Assembly (NCBI RefSeq): GCF_000972845.2
Contig: NC_040020.1
Location: 918,625 to 982,624 of the forward strand
Source of the DNA: Larimichthys crocea
Lineage: Eukaryota > Chordata > Actinopteri > Sciaenidae
Length of the DNA stretch: 64,000 bases
Direction of reading: 5' to 3'
The position numbers and the translations under genes were made by a program. Of this stretch, positions 58,465 through 64,000 are shown piece by piece. The notes beneath the pieces are model-generated. The model had not been told where the DNA came from, searched no databases, and worked only from the letters and a program-made list of their open reading frames with translations. Within the stretch, counting starts at the first letter, position 1; the number at the start of each line of letters is the position of its first letter.

Positions 58465-58860
58465 CTTTCCTTCACGACAGAAAACAACATTTTAAAAAAG
58501 ACACGAACTGTCCTCCGGTGTTTACCGAGCAGGCTAACGGCAGCTCTGTCTCTGGTGCCTCATTAGACCAACTCCCACTGAGAGAAGAGCTGGGAAACAA
58601 CGGACCAGCTAAAAACAGCGAGGGATAAACTCCCCAGAGACTTTTTGTTGTTATATTTTATAAATATAGCAGACGTCGTGTTTATACAAGAAAATTAGAC
58701 TTTATCGTAGTTTTATAAATTTACCGTTTCCTTTTTCTTCTCAACTGCCGCCTGTTTTTAAATTCCACTCTCGCGGACGTCGCGAGATCGTGAAGTGTAC
58801 TCTACGTGATGACCGTAATGACGTAAGTGCGTTTTAATTTGTCCCTGAGTTTAGCCTGAC
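58465..58860 (-). promoter_or_regulatory. NCAPG: Putative NCAPG promoter and 5' untranslated region
   Basis: Directly upstream of the ATG, on the minus strand. It contains the palindrome TCTCGCG-GACGT-CGCGAGA (58769-58787), related to the TCTCGCGAGA element of many housekeeping promoters. CRE/ATF-like TGACGTAA words lie at 58812-58828, one broken here by an extra C but intact at 61112-61130 in the overlapping copy. No TATA box is seen. The function is inferred. Confidence 0.5.
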
Positions 58861-58903
58861 AGGCTCGTGCTGACACCTGACCTGATAAATCAATTTAATC
58901 GAT

Positions 58904-58913
58904 NNNNNNNNNN
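58904..58913. other. Assembly gap 2 (10 N)
   Basis: Ten undetermined bases. Sequence to the left ends with the NCAPG upstream region. Sequence to the right begins inside NCAPG exon 2, so the two sides overlap in content. Confidence 0.98.
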
Positions 58914-61210
58914 TGGAAACTCGTGGCGAACCTCGCAACAAACTCGATGACATTTTCAACCCAGGTTCGCGCTTGTAGACAATCATGGCGTACTTCAGGT
59001 AATGGACAAAAATCCTCGTGGAACAGTGTCTTGTCCTCGAGCTGATGGAGGAGAAGGAGGACGTCATCAACAACAGGCGGCAGGGGAAACAAATCAGGGG
59101 AAACAGTAATTCAGGTTAAAAATAAGACGTAAATATATTCATTGAGAACAGGAGAGAGAACCACCAGAGCTCTGAGATCTTATGGGACAGGTTTGTTATT
59201 GTCCCTCAGGTCAAACAAAGATCTGAATTCAGTTTTTAGGCACCACATATTCAGAATGAAACACCAGAAAAACTTTTTTATTAGTTTATTTCTCCGCGCA
59301 CTACATTTCTTTGTCGGTTTTATTCATTTAGATTCCTATTTGTGTCATTTCTTCATCCTTTATAACCACTTCCTTAGTAAAGTACTTCAAATTGCCCTGT
59401 GGTTGAAAGATGTTCCTAACCTAGACGATCTAACGCATCCATTGGGACAAACCATGTCCTGCTGCCATGTCCTATAATGCTCCAAAGTTGTAAGCTGAAT
59501 TTTTAAACCTTTTCATTTCATGCATTTTTCAGCAGTAAATGGTATAATATAACATATGCAGTATAAATCTTTTAATTTCCGCTGTTCTAAAATTAGTTTA
59601 TTTAAATATTTCTGCACGCTGGGATCCCTAAACCGTGTTGGAATCTATATAATTGTGTGACTAGAAAGCTGAGAGGAATAATCTTCATGTGTAGCTCTTA
59701 ATTTTTAACTTGACTGTATAAAATGACATATTTTGACCCTGCGTATATCACAACCTCATGTAACTGCACAAGCACAAACTAAGAATGATATGTGTATTGT
59801 ATAGCTTCCATAGGTTATAGACCATAATTCAGAGGAATATCTAGAATAGAAACACCAAAAAACAACGGTATTAATTTCCCTGTGCTTCCTCAAGGTCTTG
59901 TTGTCTTACTTTTTTATTATTTTTCTATTTTTTTAAGTGGTAAAAAGTTGGTAAATCTGTGTAACAACCCAAAAATGCCAAACAACTTATCAGGTTTCCA
60001 CACATTTCATGACAAATTCAAGCACTTTTCAAGCACCTTCAAGCACCAGTTTTTCCATTTTTCCAGCACCTTTAAATACTGTGTCTGCCAGATGGTCATG
60101 GGAAGCGCAGCGGTGCCACTGTATGGCATAATATATGGGTCTAATTAGCATTATTTCATATGGTGGTAGATTGACGTTTTGATTTTTAACTAATTGTGAA
60201 TTGGCTTGTATTCTCAGTTGGAGCGGTGTATTGGGTAACACCATAGCGCAATAACAGTGACAAATAGACATCGACAAATTTTCAAGCTTTTCAAGCACTT
60301 CACAAAAAATTCAGCATTTCACAAACCTTGAAAACACTGATTGAAATTCAAGCATTTTCAAGGAATTCAAGCACCCGTGGGAACCCTGCTTATGAGACAT
60401 ATAAAAAAACATCACATACCTGCATCATAATGAGCCTGTTTACACTCAGACCTGAGCACACTCAAACACAGTATTTATGACAAAGACAAGACACTACAGA
60501 CCTGTATTTGATCTGTGGAGTGTCTGATGGCACAAAAACAAACAAACAGACAAACAGACAGACAAACAGACAAACAAACAAACAGACAGACAAACAGACA
60601 GACAAACAGACAAACAAACAAACAGACAGTGATCTGACTGACTCACTTTGCTGTAGCGGCTCTTCAGGCTCGCCACCAGCTTCGCCTTGTTGTTGTGGCC
60701 TTTCTGAGCGCGCTGAAACGCCTCTTTAATGTCGAGCTCGGTGTCCGCGGTCATCTTTCCTTCACAGACAGAAAACAACATTTTAAAAAAGACACGAACT
60801 GTCCTCACGGTGTTTACCGAGCAGGCTAACGGCAGCTCTGTCTCTGGTGCCTCATTAGACCAACTCCCACTGAGAGAAGAGCTGGGAAACAACGTGACCA
60901 GCTAAAAACAGCGAGGGATTAAACTCCCCAGAGACTCTTGTGTTGTTATAATTTATAAATATTAAAGCAGATGTCGTGTTTATACAAGAAAATTAGACTT
61001 TATCGTGAGTTTTAGAGATTTACCGTTTCCTGTTTTCTTCTCCAACTGCCGCCTGTTTTTAAATTCCACTCTCGCGGACAGTCGCGAGATCGTGAACGTG
61101 TACTCATACGTGATGACGTAATGACGTAAGTGCGTGGGTCTTAATTTGTCCCCGAGTTTAGCCTGACAGGCTCGTGCTGACACCTGACCTGATTAATCAA
61201 TTAATCGATC
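58914..61210 (-). pseudogene. NCAPG: Second copy of NCAPG exons 2-1 and promoter (unmerged contig overlap)
   Basis: The block repeats about 56528-58903 in the same orientation. It includes exon 2 (58914-59041, truncated by the gap and frameshifted by extra or missing single bases), intron 1 with its MITE and tetranucleotide repeat, exon 1 (60647-60754, intact MTADTELDIKEAFQRAQKGH frame) and the promoter. It ends at CAATTAATCGAT, the same point where the left piece stops at the gap. No exon 3 onward exists on this side. Differences are almost all single-base indels and repeat length. I infer overlapping contig ends or two haplotypes, not a gene duplication. Confidence 0.88.
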
Positions 61211-61307
61211 AATTTGAAGTTTATCAACTACTTCAAATATTGTTTATTTTTGTATTTTACAAGGAAAATAAAACCTAAATATCCCAGAGTGACAGCTCGA
61301 AAGTTAG

Positions 61308-61312
61308 TAATA

Positions 61313-61346
<34 letters not shown>

Positions 61347-61500
61347 TGATGATGATGATGATGATGATGATGGTATAATAATAACAACAACAATAATAAT
61401 AAAACATACTAATAATAATAAATAATAATAATAATATAAAATAATAATTAAATAATAATATAATAATATAATAATAATTATAATAATAATAATACATTCT
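61308..61500. repeat. TAA-rich microsatellite
   Basis: TAA units with an inner GAT block (about 61346-61372) and irregular ATAATA stretches. AT-rich simple sequence continues to about 61800. Confidence 0.93.
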
Positions 61501-63470
61501 ATTTCAAGCGCCAGGACCCCAGGTCACTTCACAAATTAAACAGATAAGATAAGAAAAGTATTAAACTAATAGCAGTCAGTCACATATCAATAAAAATCAG
61601 TAATAAATAATTAAAATTATAAAATAAATTAGTAAATTAATATATTTTGTAATAATTGTAATAATTATTTTATAATTATTTATATAAATATTATATCTCA
61701 ATATTCTATTTAATTCTATATTATAGAATATATATAAATAATAAATAATATTTAGAAATAAAATTAATTAAATAAATTATAAATAAATATGTGTATATAA
61801 TGTTTTACAATTTTCTGACATTTTACAGATCCAGTTAAATTATTTAGTATATTGGTAGGCACTGGGTTTGATTGGACTTTTATCATTTTAATAACAGAAA
61901 GAACCACCAAAAAATTATGTGGCTTAATTTGGATTGGAAGAAATCAATCAGCAATAACTAATCTGCAATAGTGTGCAACCCCCCTGTTGGTCTTCAAAGG
62001 AGGGTTCAACGAGCAGACAGTTCACCTGTGTGGACTGGCAGGAAAATAGGTTTCTTTGTTTTGTAACAAGAATCGCCATCTACCTCGTGAAATTGGTTTA
62101 ATACAGAAGGTCAGGCTGCTTTAGACCTGTGTGCATGAGGGCGTAGGATTATCTGAGAGGTGAATGTATCATCATATTAAATATTTATGCTGGTGGATGT
62201 AGGGGCTAAAAGTCTGTCCATTAGTCCCTACACCTAAACTATGTCATGGGCAAAAAGAAAAATAGTGTCTAGTGCTTCTGTAAATTCATAGGCACATACA
62301 GATGGTCTCTTAATATGTTATATTACATTGCACAAAGACCTATGTGACTACATATTAAAGACGTTTATATGTGGCAATATAACTTGCTGTGAATACCCTG
62401 AAGCTCCAGGTTCACAGTTTGTGTTCATTTGGTTGCAATTCGCAATTTTGTTTGTGCATATCACCAACGGAAGATAGTATTATATTGTCATCTAATCCTG
62501 TGTCCATGTGTTAAGGCCTCAGTATGCTCCGTGTAAACTAGGTCGTAAGGTGTCTAAAGATAAAACTGTTTATAGCTGTTCCAAACGGCCACACTCAAAG
62601 GTGAAATGCCTCCCTGATCTCTCTCCAGGAACTTTTTGTCTCTGTAGTTTCAAATGCAATAAATCATACAAATGGGCATTACAGCACAAAACTTTTGGAC
62701 AGTCTCTCCTCGAGGGCATTCATGGTGAGTTGGATAAATGAAAACTGATGGAAGAATTTTTAAAAAAGAAGAGCTCGAGAGAAGTTCAAATGCTGCCTAC
62801 TTTTATACCTCTGCATAACTGGCATTTGCTGCATGATGCGGGCACGATTATCAGTTGAAAAGTTTTAATAATTGTTGGATATAAGCCAGAAAGTGCTCAC
62901 GTGTTGCTTAATCCTGAGTAATGTTTGATGAAAATTGATTGGAACAGAAGAAGGTATTAGGGCTGGGTAGAAAACTGGGTCTCTACAGACAACTTGGAGG
63001 TAAGACAGGACAACAATACAGGGAGTGAATGGACTCAGCAGCAATTGTTTTCCCCAGAGGCCTCCATTTCCACATACAGGTCAGTTTATTCATCATCACG
63101 AGGAGTAATATTCAGCTGGTAGAAACAGTTTATCTTCTTCGGCTCCGGGGGATCTTTGTCAGGTCTGGGAAAATAACCCTGAGGATGTCATTTGGATTAT
63201 TCTTTATCTCGGCTTGATCTGGAAGGAGACTACCAATTAGTCTCCAACAGAAAGCGTGGGTATTTTACCAGGCAGGCGGGGAGGGTCTGCTGCTGCAGTC
63301 CACTCTGAACTCGGAAAAAAACAAACCTACGACACAGAAAAGTGTTATGTAACGGTCATTGATGTTAGAGTTCTAAGTTAAAAACTCAGGAAAGGAAAGG
63401 ACTGTCTAAACCGAGTTCACCGACATAAACACACCTTGCAGCACACACAGGGAACAGTGAACTGAACATT
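61501..63470. other. Intergenic DNA upstream of NCAPG, no gene seen
   Basis: AT-rich at first, then ordinary composition. Short open frames such as 62508-62741 plus have no recognisable domain and no splice context. No RNA gene is recognised. Confidence 0.45.
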
Positions 63471-63479
63471 CATTTCACA

Positions 63480-63785
63480 TGACTATTTATTCTATTCGGG
63501 GGGCCTGGAGCCGATCCCAACTGACATCGGAGATTCTGTTGATTTGAGGACAGGTTACACTCTGGACAGTTCGCTAGTTCATCACAAGGCTGACACGTAG
63601 ACAAACAACCGTCAACACATTCACACCTACGGGCAATATTGTGCCACCAATTAACCTGCATGTCTTTGGACTGTTGGAAGGAAGGCTTGGAGTACCTGGA
63701 GAGAGCCCAAATTCATGCAACATGCAAACTCCACAGAGAAAGCACGGTGTTGTCGACCACAGAACCTCCTTGCTGTGAGACAACA
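63480..63785 (-). mobile_element. Old teleost interspersed repeat (LINE-derived tail, class uncertain)
   Basis: The sequence GGCCTGGAGCCGATCCCAAC through ACACCTACGGGCAATATTG, TTAACCTGCATGTCTTTGGA and CATGCAAACTCCACAGAGAA is a degraded copy of a very abundant fish repeat that I recognise by these words. The exact class is not certain from memory. It is non-coding. Confidence 0.65.
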
Positions 63786-64000
63786 GACAACAAACGTGAA
63801 CAGAACAGCATAGAACTTTTACTGTATGTTGTGTTTGTGTTGTGAAACTTTGCCATTCTGATGATTTGAGGTTGATAGATGTCTTTGAGAGCATGTAGCC
63901 TTCTTCTCCTCTTGCGTCTTTTAAAGTAGATTTGCCTTTGCATGTTTGCTGCATGTTTTCCTAAGCACATGAACTGAGACTGATTTCGACTGGAAGTCGG
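63786..64000. other. Window end, no gene seen
   Basis: No feature is recognised. Confidence 0.4.

Noticed and set aside
62508..62741. Cys-containing 77-codon frame as a small gene
   Set aside because: There is no recognisable domain, no flanking splice or promoter signals, and the composition is like its surroundings.

Overview
This window is vertebrate, almost certainly teleost fish, nuclear DNA. The evidence is long introns with GT/AG splice sites, dense CA/GT microsatellites, teleost-type MITEs and SINEs, remnants of the fish NLR-C (NACHT, LRR, B30.2) immune receptor family, and the conserved LCORL-NCAPG neighbourhood. It consists of three contig pieces joined by two runs of ten N (27990-27999 and 58904-58913).

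Piece 1 (1-27989) has no complete gene. It is a large inverted repeat. A left arm (about 1300-5972) and a right arm (about 23343-27989) each carry one copy of a first exon of an LGR5-like R-spondin receptor, the same 42-bp minisatellite, the same hAT fragment and the same microsatellites. Between the arms lie two NLR-C pseudogenes in opposite orientation: a truncated one on the minus strand (5973-8110) and a longer one on the plus strand (about 9390-20600) with N-terminal motifs, RING-like exon, FISNA-NACHT exon, at least five LRR exons and a B30.2 exon, all broken by stops and frameshifts.

Piece 2 (28000-58903) carries two well-preserved convergent genes. LCORL (+, 28637-45150) has six shared 5' exons and two alternative 3' ends: a Pipsqueak-type helix-turn-helix exon (575-aa protein) or a 5.5-kb exon plus a tiny last exon (2076-aa PALI2-type protein, linked to PRC2 in mammals). 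NCAPG (-, 47907-58464) encodes condensin I subunit G in 21 exons with consistent phases (1017 aa once one missing base in exon 1 is allowed for). The two polyadenylation ends lie about 1 kb apart, separated by a 469-bp hAT MITE with a perfect 8-bp target duplication.

Piece 3 (58914-64000) begins with a second copy of NCAPG exons 2 and 1 and the promoter (58914-61210). It matches the last 2.4 kb of piece 2 end to end, so it is best read as two contig ends that overlap but were not merged, not as a biological duplication. The remainder is AT-rich intergenic DNA with a TAA-rich tract and an old interspersed repeat.

I see no operon, CRISPR array, virus or new biological system. The most informative features are the two assembly structures, the histone-H1-like SPxK repeat in the PALI2 exon, the conserved two-codon terminal exon of LCORL, and the NLR/lgr inverted structure.
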